In this document: one piece after another, positions 24,154 to 32,227 of the stretch
Layout: the number at the start of each line of letters is the position of its first letter
Numbering within the stretch: position 1 is the first letter of the stretch
DNA from: Actinomycetota bacterium
GTDB taxonomy: Bacteria; Actinomycetota; UBA4738; HRBIN12
Assembly: GCA_021325015.1 (NCBI GenBank)
Contig: JAJPHY010000072.1
Span: forward strand, 1-33,529
Direction: 5' to 3'
DNA: 33,529 bases
Notes under the pieces: model-generated
Told to the model about the DNA's origin: nothing
Seen by the model: the letters and a program-made list of their open reading frames with translations, nothing else
Database searches by the model: none
Position numbers and translations under genes: made by a program

Positions 24154-24758
24154 ACCTCGGCCTCTCCGGGCCCTCCGGGAGCGTTCGCGGCAGGGCGGGT
24201 CTCGCCCGCCGGCCGGGACGCCGGTCGCCACCGGCCGGCCCACACGATCGACAGCCCGCCGCCGACGGCGGCGAGCGCGCCGCCGGCAAGCACGAGCAGG
24301 ATCCCGGAGCCGAGCCGCACCCGGAACTGCCGGCTGACGGCCTCCAGGCGCGCGCGAACGCGGGCGTAGGGCTCGCCAAGCTCGTCCGCCAGCGCCCGCG
24401 CGATGCGGTCGCGCTGCCCGGCGTCGGTGAAGCGGGACGAGGCCGTCGCCGCGTCCAGTCCCGCGAGGACCGCGGCGAGCAGCCCGAGCGCGAGGATCAG
24501 CGCGGCCACCGCGCGCCGGCCGGCCACGGTGAGGAGGAGCCGCATCACCACCATCGAGACCAGGACGGCCGCTCCGGCGAGCAGCGCGACCCTTCCCTCC
24601 CACAGGTCGACCCCCTTGGTGGGCGTGTCGAAGGGCTCGACGGTCGCCCAGGTCAGCGTCGCTCCGACGCCCACGAGCAGGCCGCCCAGGGTGATCGTGA
24701 GGAACCCCGCGAGGCGGAGCCTCGTGGGGCGCGCGGTCGAGAGGATCTCGGGACCCAT
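24150..24758 (-). CDS. Four-span membrane protein, unknown function
   Basis: This 202-residue protein has two hydrophobic segments near the N-terminus (about 14-36 and 50-70). A third is at 75-96, and a fourth is at about 150-175 near the C-terminus. An Arg-rich amphipathic stretch of about 50 residues lies between the third and fourth (DAGQRDRIARALADELGEPYARVRAR). The C-terminal tail is Ala/Pro/Gly-rich. The start is uncertain: the ATG at 24758 is used, but an in-frame ATG at 24779 would add seven residues. Neither has a strong Shine-Dalgarno. It is divergent from the fumarase genes and convergent with mdh, with overlapping stop codons. No family is recognised. Confidence 0.65.
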   Translation of the reverse strand: MGPEILSTARPTRLRLAGFLTITLGGLLVGVGATLTWATVEPFDTPTKGVDLWEGRVALLAGAAVLVSMVVMRLLLTVAGRRAVAALILALGLLAAVLAGLDAATASSRFTDAGQRDRIARALADELGEPYARVRARLEAVSRQFRVRLGSGILLVLAGGALAAVGGGLSIVWAGRWRPASRPAGETRPAANAPGGPGEAEV

Positions 24759-24809
24759 GGCCGCCGAGCAGTGTGCCATCCGTCCCGGGCCGGTGAAAGC
24801 ACCCGTGCC

Positions 24810-24815
24810 TACGAT
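24810..24815 (+). promoter_or_regulatory. -10 box of the fumarase operon
   Basis: TACGAT ends 9 nt before the ATG at 24825, and there is no Shine-Dalgarno. A leaderless transcript is expected for fumarase alpha, beta and the small Cys-rich gene. Confidence 0.55.
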
Positions 24816-24824
24816 GGCCGCGAG

Positions 24825-25679
24825 ATGGCCCCCGTGCGCGAGGTCGACGCGGCCGAGATCACCGAGGCGGTGCGGGCGCTGGTGGCCGAGATCAACTACC
24901 GCGTCCCTCCCGAGATGGTGGCGGCGGTCCGGCGCGCGCGCGAGCGGGAGCGGTCGGCGCTCGGGCGTCAGGTGCTGGACCTCCTGCTCCGCAACCAGGA
25001 GCTCGCCGCCGAGGGGATCTACCCCTACTGCCAGGACACGGGGTCCACGGTGGTGTTCGTGGACCTCGGCCAGGACGTCCACGTGGTCGGCGCGGGCCTG
25101 CAGGAGGCGGTGGACGAGGGCGTGCGCCGGGGTACCCGCGAGGCCTACCTCCGGAGCTCGATCGTCGCGGATCCGCTCTTCGCGAGGAGGAACACGGGGG
25201 ACAACACGCCGGCCTTCCTCCACGTTCGGATCGTCCCGGGTGATCGGGTTCGGATCCAGGTGGATGCGAAGGGCGGCGGCTCGGAGAACAAGAGCCGGCA
25301 CGCGATGCTCCGGCCGGCCGACGGAGTGGAGGGGGTCAAGGCGTTCGTCCTGAAGGCCGTCGCCGAGGCCGGGCCCGACGCCTGCCCCCCGGGCATCGTC
25401 GGCGTCGGGGTCGGCGGCAACTTCGAGGTCGTGGCCGAGCTGGCCAAGCGCGCGCTGCTCCGGGACGTCGGAGCTCCGAACCCCGACCCGGAGGTGGCGC
25501 GCCTGGAGGCCGAGCTGCTCGAGCGGTGCAACGCCCTCGGGATCGGACCCCAGTCCCTCGGCGGCACCCAGACCGTCCTCGCCGTCCACGTGGAGACGAT
25601 GCCGACCCACATCGCCTCGCTCCCCGTCGCCGTCAACATCGAGTGCCATGCCCACCGCACCGGGACGCGGGTGATCTGA
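24825..25679 (+). CDS. Class I fumarate hydratase, alpha subunit
   Basis: This is the iron-sulfur catalytic half of a two-subunit class I (oxygen-sensitive, 4Fe-4S) fumarase interconverting fumarate and malate. The 284-residue protein has YPYCQDTGSTVVFVDLG with C69, ACPPGIVGVGVGGNFE with C187 and a C-terminal NIECHAHRTGT with C274. Their spacing suits the three cluster ligands of class I enzymes, although C235 is another cysteine in the region. AKGGGSENKS is the conserved substrate loop. The ATG at 24825 is fixed by the leaderless promoter. A related L-tartrate dehydratase alpha subunit is the main alternative, but gltA, icd, mdh and sdh nearby favour fumarase. Confidence 0.88.
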   Translation: MAPVREVDAAEITEAVRALVAEINYRVPPEMVAAVRRARERERSALGRQVLDLLLRNQELAAEGIYPYCQDTGSTVVFVDLGQDVHVVGAGLQEAVDEGVRRGTREAYLRSSIVADPLFARRNTGDNTPAFLHVRIVPGDRVRIQVDAKGGGSENKSRHAMLRPADGVEGVKAFVLKAVAEAGPDACPPGIVGVGVGGNFEVVAELAKRALLRDVGAPNPDPEVARLEAELLERCNALGIGPQSLGGTQTVLAVHVETMPTHIASLPVAVNIECHAHRTGTRVI

Positions 25680-25680
25680 G

Positions 25681-26295
25681 ATGCCGGTCGAGGTCCTGGA
25701 GGACGGTCGAAAGCGGATCCGGGCTCCGCTGTCCGACGAGGACGTCCGACTGCTGTCGGCGGGCGACGTGGTCCTGGTGAGCGGAGCCGTGTACGCGGCG
25801 CGCGACGCCGCGCACAAGCGGCTGATCGAGCTGCTCGACGCGGGGCGGGAGCTGCCGTTCGACCCGGTCGGCCAGATCGTCTACTACGTCGGCCCGACCC
25901 CGGAGCGGCCGGGCCGCCCGATCGGCTCCGCCGGCCCGACGACCGCGAGCCGCATGGACCCGTACACCCCTCGCCTGCTCGAGGTCGGGCTCAAGGGGAT
26001 CATCGGCAAGGGCGGGCGCGGGCCATCGGTCCGGCGGGCGCTGGAGGCGCACACGGCCGTCTACATGGCGGCGCTGGGCGGCGGCGGGGCGCTCGCGGCC
26101 CTGCAGATCCGCGCGCAGCGGGTGATCGCCTTCGAGGAGCTCGGCCCCGAGGCGGTCCGCGAGCTCGAGATCGAGGACCTCCCGGTGTGGGTGGTGGACG
26201 ACTGCCGGGGCCGGGATCTCTACGCCGAGGCCATCCGTCCCTGGCGCCGGAACGAACTCCTTCCCGAGGGGCTCCGCATCGGCGAGGGCTCCTGA
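25681..26295 (+). CDS. Class I fumarate hydratase, beta subunit
   Basis: This 204-residue beta subunit of the tartrate/fumarate hydro-lyase family completes the substrate pocket. Visible are LSAGDVVLVSGAVYAARDAAHKRL, IVYYVGPTPERPGRPIGSAGPTTASRMDPYTP, and IGKGGRGPSVRRALEAHTAVYMAALGGGGAL with the conserved KGG. The start lies one base after the alpha stop, so the two are translationally coupled. The stop is followed 23 nt later by the small Cys-rich gene. Confidence 0.9.
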   Translation: MPVEVLEDGRKRIRAPLSDEDVRLLSAGDVVLVSGAVYAARDAAHKRLIELLDAGRELPFDPVGQIVYYVGPTPERPGRPIGSAGPTTASRMDPYTPRLLEVGLKGIIGKGGRGPSVRRALEAHTAVYMAALGGGGALAALQIRAQRVIAFEELGPEAVRELEIEDLPVWVVDDCRGRDLYAEAIRPWRRNELLPEGLRIGEGS

Positions 26296-26318
26296 GGCCG
26301 ATCGACGGAGGAACCGAG

Positions 26319-26480
26319 GTGGCCGAGCGCCGGCGGCGAAGCGCCCGCTTGCTGTTCACGAACTGGTCGAGCTACGAGGGGCCGCTCGCCAGCAAGCTCC
26401 GGCTCGCCCTTCGGAATCGGTGGCGCGCGATCGTCCTGCTGAAGGGCTGTTGCGGCCACCCGGGCGAGCCGGGCTGCTGA
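26319..26480 (+). CDS. 53-residue basic protein ending CCGHPGEPGC
   Basis: A very basic N-terminal half (MAERRRRSARLLF) leads to a predicted amphipathic helix (SKLRLALRNRWRAIVLLKG). A cysteine cap ends the chain, with C44, C45, H47 and C53 at the extreme C-terminus. The start is a GTG with a textbook GGAGGA six bases upstream, 23 nt after fumarase beta and in the same direction, so it belongs to that operon. The pattern looks like a metal or cluster site on a membrane- or partner-binding helix. I recall similar CCG...PGC-ending small proteins annotated as hypothetical. The function is unknown, and a link to the oxygen-sensitive 4Fe-4S fumarase is inference. Confidence 0.82.
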   Translation: MAERRRRSARLLFTNWSSYEGPLASKLRLALRNRWRAIVLLKGCCGHPGEPGC

Positions 26481-26490
26481 GAGGCGTCAC

Positions 26491-26509
26491 GGGACCCCGG
26501 TCGGGGTCC
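26491..26509. terminator. Short terminator-like hairpin
   Basis: A 7-bp stem, GGACCCC (26492-26498) with GGGGTCC (26503-26509), has a 4-nt loop. It lies 11 nt after the stop of the Cys-rich gene and before the convergent DUF1918 gene. No T-tract follows. Confidence 0.5.
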
Positions 26510-26537
26510 GGAGCCGAGCGGTCGGGCCTGACCGCCC

Positions 26538-26747
26538 TCAGCCGGTCTCGGCGTGCGCCTTCGTCCCTGGGACGATCTTCGCGGAGCCGCCGCTCGGCGT
26601 GAAGATGCTCTCGTGGCCGTCCGCCCAGCGAACCCGGTAGCGGAGGCCGACCTCCCCCTCGATCACCTCGAGGATCTCCCCCTCCCGGGTGGGCTGGCCG
26701 ACGGCCTCGGACTCGACGATGATCCGGTCTCCGACCATCCCGGTCAT
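26538..26747 (-). CDS. DUF1918 protein
   Basis: This 69-residue protein matches DUF1918: VGDRIIVESEAVGQPTREGEILEV is followed by YRVRWADGHESIFTPS. The fold is expected to be a small SH3-like beta barrel, and no function is established. The ATG at 26747 is used because GGAGGTG ends six bases before it; the GTG three codons earlier overlaps that site. The 137 bases upstream contain a small AAGCG/CGCTT inverted repeat and an A/T-containing patch (TACAACATAGG) that may hold the promoter. I see nothing else there. Confidence 0.88.
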   Translation of the reverse strand: MTGMVGDRIIVESEAVGQPTREGEILEVIEGEVGLRYRVRWADGHESIFTPSGGSAKIVPGTKAHAETG

Positions 26748-26884
26748 ATGCCACACCTCCGTGCTCTCAAGCGGGCTGCGCTTCGGCGCGACTTCCTATG
26801 TTGTAGCGCGCCGCCGGGCCTCCTGCCACCCCGCCGGTCCCGCTCGGCGCGGGGCGTTGGTCACCGCGCGGCCGCGGGGCCTCG

Positions 26885-27955
26885 TCACCTCCGGGCTCGC
26901 CGCAGGGCCGCCGTGACCGCTCGAGCGACGTCGTCGGTCCTCGCGGTCCCGCCGAGGTCCCGGGTCCGCACCTCGCCCCGCCGCAGCACGTCGTCGACCG
27001 CCGCCTCCACCGCGTCGGCCGCGTCGTCCTCCCCGAGGTGGCGGAGCAGCATCGCCCCGGAGCGAATCATCGCGATGGGGTTGGCGAGTCCCCTCCCGGC
27101 GATGTCCGGGGCGCTCCCGTGCACCGGCTCGAACACCGCGTACTCCCAGCCGAGGTTGGCGCCCGCCGCGAGGCCGAGCCCGCCGACGAGCCCGGCGCAC
27201 AGGTCGGACAGGATGTCGCCGTACAGGTTCGGGAGCAGGAGCACGTCGAACGTCTCCGGATCGTGCGTCAGGCGCATCGAGAGCTGGTCGATCTGCATCT
27301 CCTCGAGGACCACGTCCGGGTGGGCTGGGGCCTCCTCCAGGGCGATCTGGAGGAACAGGCCGTCGGAGAACCGCATGATGTTCGCCTTGTGGCCGAGCGT
27401 GATCCGACGGCGTCCGGTCTCGCGCGCGAACGCGAACGCGAAGCGGACGATCCGACGGGCTCCCGAGACCGAGATCGGCTTCAGCGTGATCCCGGCGTCC
27501 TCGCGGACCTCGTGACCGAGCGCCGACAGGTGCCGGCGGAGCTCGGCGGTTTCCGGCGCGCCTCGCTCGAGCTCGATCCCCGCGTACAGGTCCTCGGTGT
27601 TCTCCCGGATGACGACGAGGTCCACGTTCGGGTAGCGGGTGGGCACGCCGGGGAGCGACCGCGCCGGCCGGACGGCCGCGAACAGGTCGAGCTCATGCCG
27701 GAGGGCGACGTTCACGCTCCGAAAGCCCGTCCCGACGGGGGTCGTGATCGGGCCCTTGAGGGCCACCCGCGATCGCCGGATCCGATCGAGGACCCGGTCG
27801 GGGAGCGTCGCGCCCTCGCGCTCCAGGGCCTCCGCCCCGGCGCGCTCGACCGCCCACTCGAGCCGGACGCCGGTCGCCTCGAGCACGTGGCGCGCGGCCT
27901 CGGTGACCTCGGGGCCGATGCCGTCGCCCGGGATCAGCGTCACCAGGTGCGTCAC
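26885..27955 (-). CDS. Isocitrate/isopropylmalate dehydrogenase family, NAD-type signature
   Basis: This is a 356-residue paralog of the icd product at 22143. It has [51 protein letters not shown] and NLYGDILSDLCAG. Its coenzyme loop reads GSAPDIAGRGLANP, placing D284, I285 and A291 where the other copy has Lys, Tyr and Val. That is the NAD-binding pattern, and the C-terminal TRDLGGTARTDD also fits NAD-dependent enzymes. NAD-isocitrate dehydrogenase is the preferred call. Isopropylmalate or another 3-hydroxyacid dehydrogenase is possible, although the TTPVG...RSVNVALR substrate loop resembles isocitrate enzymes. GTG start at 27955, leaderless; sdhB ends 82 nt upstream. Confidence 0.85.
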   Translation of the reverse strand: MTHLVTLIPGDGIGPEVTEAARHVLEATGVRLEWAVERAGAEALEREGATLPDRVLDRIRRSRVALKGPITTPVGTGFRSVNVALRHELDLFAAVRPARSLPGVPTRYPNVDLVVIRENTEDLYAGIELERGAPETAELRRHLSALGHEVREDAGITLKPISVSGARRIVRFAFAFARETGRRRITLGHKANIMRFSDGLFLQIALEEAPAHPDVVLEEMQIDQLSMRLTHDPETFDVLLLPNLYGDILSDLCAGLVGGLGLAAGANLGWEYAVFEPVHGSAPDIAGRGLANPIAMIRSGAMLLRHLGEDDAADAVEAAVDDVLRRGEVRTRDLGGTARTDDVARAVTAALRRARR

Positions 27956-27961
27956 GGGCGG

Positions 27962-27967
27962 ACCCTA
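27962..27967 (-). promoter_or_regulatory. -10 box of the second isocitrate dehydrogenase gene
   Basis: TAGGGT on the minus strand ends 6 nt before the GTG at 27955, and no Shine-Dalgarno is seen. It implies separate transcription from sdhCDAB. Confidence 0.5.
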
Positions 27968-28037
27968 CCCGGCGATGTGTGGGCTTCGGACCGGGGCGGG
28001 ACCCGGTGCCTCGGCCGGCGGAGGCGGCGTCCGCACC

Positions 28038-28814
28038 TCAGAAGCGCTCGAACAGGATCGAGCGCTTCACCTCTTGGATCGCCTTGGTGACCTCGATCCC
28101 GCGGGGGCACGCCTCGGTGCAGTTGAACGTCGTCCGGCAACGGAACACCCCGGTCTTCTCGGACAGGATCTTCAGGCGCTCGTCGGCGCCATGGTCGCGC
28201 GAGTCGTAGATGAACCGGTGCGCGTTCACGATGGCGGCCGGGCCGACGTACTCGTCGTCGCCCCAGAAGACCGGGCAGGAGGTGGTGCAGCACGCGCAGA
28301 GGATGCACTTGGTGGTGTCGTCGAAGCGGTGGCGCTCCTCCGGGGACTGAAGTCGCTCGGCGTCGGGCTCGCCCTCGTCGTTGATCAGGTACGGCAGGAT
28401 CGACCGGTAGCCGTTGAAGAACGGCTCCATGTCGACGTAGAGATCTTTCAGCACGGGGAGCCCCCGGATCGGCTCCACCGTGACCTTCGGGGCGACGTCC
28501 TTGACCAGCACCTTGCAGGCCAGCCGGTTCTTGCCGTTCACCATCATCGCGTCGGACCCGCAGATGCCGTGCGCGCACGAGCGACGAAGCGCGAGCGTCC
28601 CGTCGTGGTACCACTTGACCTGGTGGAGGGCGTCGAGGAGCCGGTCGTTCGGGTCGGCCTGGATCGTGAACTCGTCCCACCAGGACTCCTCGCCGCGCAG
28701 CTCGGGGTTGTAGCGGCGGATCCGCAGGGTGAGCGTCACGGCGCCGGTGGCGCCCGCCCGCCGCTGGTCGGAGGTCTCCAGCACGTCGCCGGCCGACTCG
28801 GGAGCGGGAGGCAT
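28038..28814 (-). CDS. sdhB: Succinate dehydrogenase iron-sulfur subunit
   Basis: This 258-residue electron-transfer subunit passes electrons from SdhA flavin toward quinone. The 2Fe-2S site is SCAHGICGSDAMMVNGKNRLAC with Asp at the third ligand position, as in E. coli. The 4Fe-4S motif is CILCACCTTSCP and the 3Fe-4S motif is CRTTFNCTEACPRG. The N-terminus has about 25 extra residues before the TLRIRRYNPE ferredoxin fold. The ATG at 28814 shares a base with the sdhA stop. It is the last gene of the sdh operon. Confidence 0.97.
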   Translation of the reverse strand: MPPAPESAGDVLETSDQRRAGATGAVTLTLRIRRYNPELRGEESWWDEFTIQADPNDRLLDALHQVKWYHDGTLALRRSCAHGICGSDAMMVNGKNRLACKVLVKDVAPKVTVEPIRGLPVLKDLYVDMEPFFNGYRSILPYLINDEGEPDAERLQSPEERHRFDDTTKCILCACCTTSCPVFWGDDEYVGPAAIVNAHRFIYDSRDHGADERLKILSEKTGVFRCRTTFNCTEACPRGIEVTKAIQEVKRSILFERF

Positions 28815-30550
28815 CAGTACTTGCGCTCCATGGGCACGTAGGGACCGAGCTTGACGTCCTTGTGCTCGAGACGGATGGAGCCGTCCTCCTCGCGGTAGGC
28901 GAGCGAGTGCTTGAGCCAGTGCTCGTCGTCGCGGAGGGGGTGGTCCTCGCGGTAGTGGGCGCCCCGGCTCTCGTCGCGGGCGAGCGCGGCGGCGACGAGG
29001 GCGTCGGCGCAGTCCAGGAGGAAGCCGAGCTCGACCGCCTCCATCAGCTCCGTGTTGTAGCGCCGGCCGGGGTCCTGCACGGCGACGCGCTCGTACCGCT
29101 CGCGCAAGCCGGCCAGGATCTCCTGCATCTTCTTCAGCCCGGTCTCGGTCCGCACCACGAACGCGAGGTCGAACATGTGCTCCTGGAGGTCGCTTCGGAT
29201 GTCGGCCGCGTTCGCGCCCTCCCGGCGACTCATCAGCCCCTCGAGCATCTCCCGGGTGAACCCCTCCGGGCGCTCGGGCAGGGCCGGGAGGTCGGCGCCC
29301 TGGGCGAACTCGGCCATGTGGCGTCCGCCGCGCCTTCCGAACACCACGATGTCGAGGAGGGAGTTCGTGCCCAGGCGGTTCGCCCCGTGCACGCTCACGC
29401 ACGCGCACTCGCCGGCGGCGTACAGGCCGGGGACCGGCGTCTCGTCGGGCCCGACGACCACCCGCCCGTCGACGTCGGTCGGGATCCCGCCCATCGCGTA
29501 GTGGGCGGTGGGCTGGATGGGCACGAGCTCGGTGGTCGGCTCGACGGACAGGTAGACGCGCGCGAACTCGGTGACGTCGGGGAGCTTCTCCTCGATCACC
29601 TCGCGGGGGAGGTGGCGCACGTCCAGCCAGACCGCGTCCTTGCGGGGGCCAGCTCCTCGCCCCTCCTTGATCTCCTGGTAGATCGCCCGGCTGACCAGGT
29701 CTCGCGGCGCGAGGTCCTTGACGGTCGGCGCGTAGCGCTCCATGAAGCGCTCGCCCTCGCCGTTCAGCAGGATGCCACCCTCGCCGCGGACCGCCTCCGA
29801 GAGCAGGATGCCCATCCGGTACACGCCGGTCGGGTGGAACTGGAAGAACTCCATGTCCTCGAGCGGGATCCCGCGACGCCAGACCACGGCGGGGCCGTCG
29901 CCCGTGAGCGTGTGGGCGTTGGAGGACACCTTGAACATGCGCCCGAACCCGCCCGTCGCGAACAGCACGGACTTCGCGCGGAAGACGTGGAGCTCGCCCG
30001 TCGCGAGCTCGTACGCGACGACGCCGGCGACGCGGCCGTCGGACAGCAGCAGGTCGAGCACGTAGAACTCGTTGAAGAAACGGACGTTGCGCTTCACGCA
30101 CTGCTGGTAGAGGGTCTGCAGGATCATGTGGCCGGTGCGGTCGGCGGCGTAGCAGGCCCGCTTGACCGGCGCCTCGCCGTGGTTGCGGGTGTGCCCGCCG
30201 AACCGCCGCTGGTCGATCCTGCCGTCCGGCGTGCGGTTGAACGGCAGCCCCCAGTGCTCGAGCTCGTAGATGGCGTCGATGGCCTCCTCGCACATGAGCT
30301 GCGCCGCCGGCTGGTCCACGAGGTAGTCCCCGCCCTTGACCGTGTCGAACGCGTGCCACTCGGGCGAGTCCTCCTCGACGTTCCCGAGGGCCGCGCACAC
30401 GCCGCCCTGCGCCGTCCCCGTGTGCGAGCGGGTGGGGTAGAGCTTGGAGATCACCGCCGTGCGAACCCGGTCCGAGGCCTCGATGGCCGCGCGGAGCCCG
30501 GCGCCGCCGGCGCCGACGATCACCGCGTCGTAGGTGTGGGTGACCGTCAC
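28814..30550 (-). CDS. sdhA: Succinate dehydrogenase flavoprotein subunit
   Basis: It oxidises succinate to fumarate at covalently bound FAD. The 578-residue protein has the dinucleotide motif GAGGAG (13-18) and the FAD-linking histidine H43 in [12 protein letters not shown]. Further features are [23 protein letters not shown], the [13 protein letters not shown] region, [21 protein letters not shown], and the C-terminal [18 protein letters not shown]. The GTG at 30550 overlaps the sdhD stop (GTGA) and is chosen because the FAD motif then falls at the usual distance. Longer upstream frames would run through sdhD. Confidence 0.97.
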   Translation of the reverse strand: MTVTHTYDAVIVGAGGAGLRAAIEASDRVRTAVISKLYPTRSHTGTAQGGVCAALGNVEEDSPEWHAFDTVKGGDYLVDQPAAQLMCEEAIDAIYELEHWGLPFNRTPDGRIDQRRFGGHTRNHGEAPVKRACYAADRTGHMILQTLYQQCVKRNVRFFNEFYVLDLLLSDGRVAGVVAYELATGELHVFRAKSVLFATGGFGRMFKVSSNAHTLTGDGPAVVWRRGIPLEDMEFFQFHPTGVYRMGILLSEAVRGEGGILLNGEGERFMERYAPTVKDLAPRDLVSRAIYQEIKEGRGAGPRKDAVWLDVRHLPREVIEEKLPDVTEFARVYLSVEPTTELVPIQPTAHYAMGGIPTDVDGRVVVGPDETPVPGLYAAGECACVSVHGANRLGTNSLLDIVVFGRRGGRHMAEFAQGADLPALPERPEGFTREMLEGLMSRREGANAADIRSDLQEHMFDLAFVVRTETGLKKMQEILAGLRERYERVAVQDPGRRYNTELMEAVELGFLLDCADALVAAALARDESRGAHYREDHPLRDDEHWLKHSLAYREEDGSIRLEHKDVKLGPYVPMERKY

Positions 30551-31008
30551 CTCGCCACCCCCGGCCACCGGCTCGGGGCGAAGGTGAACACGACCACCGT
30601 GCCGAGCACGAACAGGACGAACCCGACGACGTAGAAGAGCATGTTCACGGCGAACCGCCAGGCCACCGGTCGGACGTAGTCCTGCACGACCACGCGGAGG
30701 CCGTTGATGCCGTGCAGGAGCGCGAGCGAGAGCAGCGCCCAGTCCCAGGTGCGCCAGAACGGGCTCGACCACCGGGTGGCCACGAAGGCGAAGTTCACGC
30801 GGGACACGCCCTCGCCCCCGACGTGCATGATCAGCACGTGCCCCACGGCGAGGAAGAGCAGGACGATGCCGGAGATGCGCATGAACAGCCACGTCCAGAG
30901 CTCCCACCCGCCGGCCGGGCGCTCTCGCCCGGCCCGGTAGCCGAGCACGCCGCGCGGCGACGGCGGGGGTTGCTCGGGGGCGATCCGGGTATCGGTGCGG
31001 GCGGCCAT
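30547..31008 (-). CDS. sdhD: Succinate dehydrogenase membrane anchor subunit
   Basis: This 153-residue membrane anchor has a polar N-terminal 35 residues and three predicted helices starting at [22 protein letters not shown]. The second carries [16 protein letters not shown], with a histidine in the position of a heme ligand and the Asp-x-Tyr near the quinone site. The third is [19 protein letters not shown]. The ATG at 31008 overlaps the sdhC stop by one base (TGATG). Together with SdhC it would bind quinone and heme b and tether SdhAB. Confidence 0.9.
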   Translation of the reverse strand: MAARTDTRIAPEQPPPSPRGVLGYRAGRERPAGGWELWTWLFMRISGIVLLFLAVGHVLIMHVGGEGVSRVNFAFVATRWSSPFWRTWDWALLSLALLHGINGLRVVVQDYVRPVAWRFAVNMLFYVVGFVLFVLGTVVVFTFAPSRWPGVAR

Positions 31009-31409
31009 CACAGGTTCCAGCGGAAGGCGAGGTCCAGGATGTCCCGGCCCATGATCCAGACGATCGGAACCATCGACAGCACGAACACCGCGCTGGTGAG
31101 GATCGAGAGCACCTTGAAGTGACGGGCCGTGCTCGGCCAGAAGTCCAGGATCATGATCTTCACGCCGTTGATGGCGTGATACAGGACCGCGGCCACGAGT
31201 CCGAGCTCGAGCAGGCGGACGACCCAGTTGTGGTACACGGCGGTGACGCGGTTGTAGGCGTTCGGGCCCCAGCCGACCACGGCGGTGTCGATCACGTGGG
31301 CGAACAGGAACAGGATGACGGCGACGCCGGTGATGCGGTGGGCCATCCAGGACCACTGTCCCGGGCTTCCCTTGTACAGGGTTCCGACGTCGCTCTTCCT
31401 CTTGGCCAC
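31008..31409 (-). CDS. sdhC: Succinate dehydrogenase cytochrome b subunit
   Basis: This first gene of sdhCDAB encodes 133 residues with three predicted helices. The first contains [18 protein letters not shown] with two histidines, and the second [20 protein letters not shown] with a likely heme ligand. The third is the C-terminal [28 protein letters not shown] is the conserved quinone-site entry of the family. The GTG at 31409 has GGGAG about six bases upstream. Confidence 0.93.
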   Translation of the reverse strand: MAKRKSDVGTLYKGSPGQWSWMAHRITGVAVILFLFAHVIDTAVVGWGPNAYNRVTAVYHNWVVRLLELGLVAAVLYHAINGVKIMILDFWPSTARHFKVLSILTSAVFVLSMVPIVWIMGRDILDLAFRWNL

Positions 31410-31427
31410 GTGCTCTCCCGGACTCAG

Positions 31428-31433
31428 AGCCTA
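31428..31433 (-). promoter_or_regulatory. Candidate -10 box of the sdhCDAB operon
   Basis: TAGGCT on the minus strand lies 18 nt before the GTG at 31409, leaving room for a short leader with the Shine-Dalgarno. TAGACT (31489-31484) further upstream is an alternative. The remainder of the 129-base gap is G+C-rich, and I see nothing else in it. Confidence 0.35.
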
Positions 31434-31538
31434 TCGCGTGCGGCCGCGTTGCCCCGGGCCGTCCCGGCGCCCGGCCGCGCGGAGTCTACTCCACTCCGGC
31501 GCACCTCCCGCGGGCCCGGGCACCGCCCTTCGCCCCGC

Positions 31539-32186
31539 TCAGGACGTTCGAAGGGCCACGAGCACGCCGTCCCGGGTCGGAACGATCACCGACAGGTAGC
31601 GATCGTCCTCGGCGATCTGGCGGTTGTGGAGGTCGACCGCCCGGGCCTCGGCTGCGCCTCGCGCGGCCGAGGGGTCGGGCACCCACATCGTGCTCGAGCG
31701 GATGACGTTGTCGGCCACGTAGAGCCCACCAACCCGGATCCGGTCCCGCGCGAGCTCCCAGGCCCTCGGGTACGCGGCCTTGTCGATATCGCAGAACACG
31801 AGGTCGAGCTCGCCCGGAACCGCCCGGAGCGAATCGACGGCGTCGCCGACGTGATAGCGGATTCGGTCCCACAGGCCCGCCCGGCCCAGGTAGTCGGCGG
31901 CCTTGCGCTCGTTGCCCGGGTCGCCGTCGGTGCAGTGGACCTCGCCGCCGGGACCGACGGCCCGGGCGAACCAGTACGCCGAGTACCCGAACCCGGACCC
32001 GAGCTCGAACACGCGCCGCGCGCCGACGGCGCGCGCGAGCAGCTCGAGCATCGGCCCGACGAGCCGGCCGACCGCCGGGAATCCCGTGGAGCGCGCCTCG
32101 GCCTCCATCTCGAGGAGCACCGGCTCGTCGTGCCGGCCGAGCAAGCCGGTCATGTACGCCTCGACCTGCGGGGACACGACGTCCAC
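31539..32186 (-). CDS. O-methyltransferase, family 3 (CCoAOMT/COMT-like)
   Basis: This SAM-dependent, probably Mg2+-dependent methyltransferase of 215 residues contains the SAM motif VFELGSGFGYSAYWFA. EVHCTDGDPGN binds the ribose, VFCDIDKAAYPRAWEL carries the metal-binding acids, and GGLYVADNVIRSS follows. ALRTS ends the chain. The physiological acceptor (a catechol or hydroxylated small molecule) cannot be deduced. The GTG at 32186 has TAGCCT 6 nt upstream and no Shine-Dalgarno, so it is probably transcribed separately from pncA, which ends 41 nt upstream. Confidence 0.88.
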   Translation of the reverse strand: MDVVSPQVEAYMTGLLGRHDEPVLLEMEAEARSTGFPAVGRLVGPMLELLARAVGARRVFELGSGFGYSAYWFARAVGPGGEVHCTDGDPGNERKAADYLGRAGLWDRIRYHVGDAVDSLRAVPGELDLVFCDIDKAAYPRAWELARDRIRVGGLYVADNVIRSSTMWVPDPSAARGAAEARAVDLHNRQIAEDDRYLSVIVPTRDGVLVALRTS

Positions 32187-32192
32187 GGGTCC

Positions 32193-32198
32193 AGGCTA
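32193..32198 (-). promoter_or_regulatory. -10 box of the O-methyltransferase gene
   Basis: TAGCCT on the minus strand ends 6 nt before the GTG at 32186, a leaderless spacing. Confidence 0.5.
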
Positions 32199-32227
32199 CC
32201 GCGGCTCGGGCGTCGCCGGCCGAGGCG

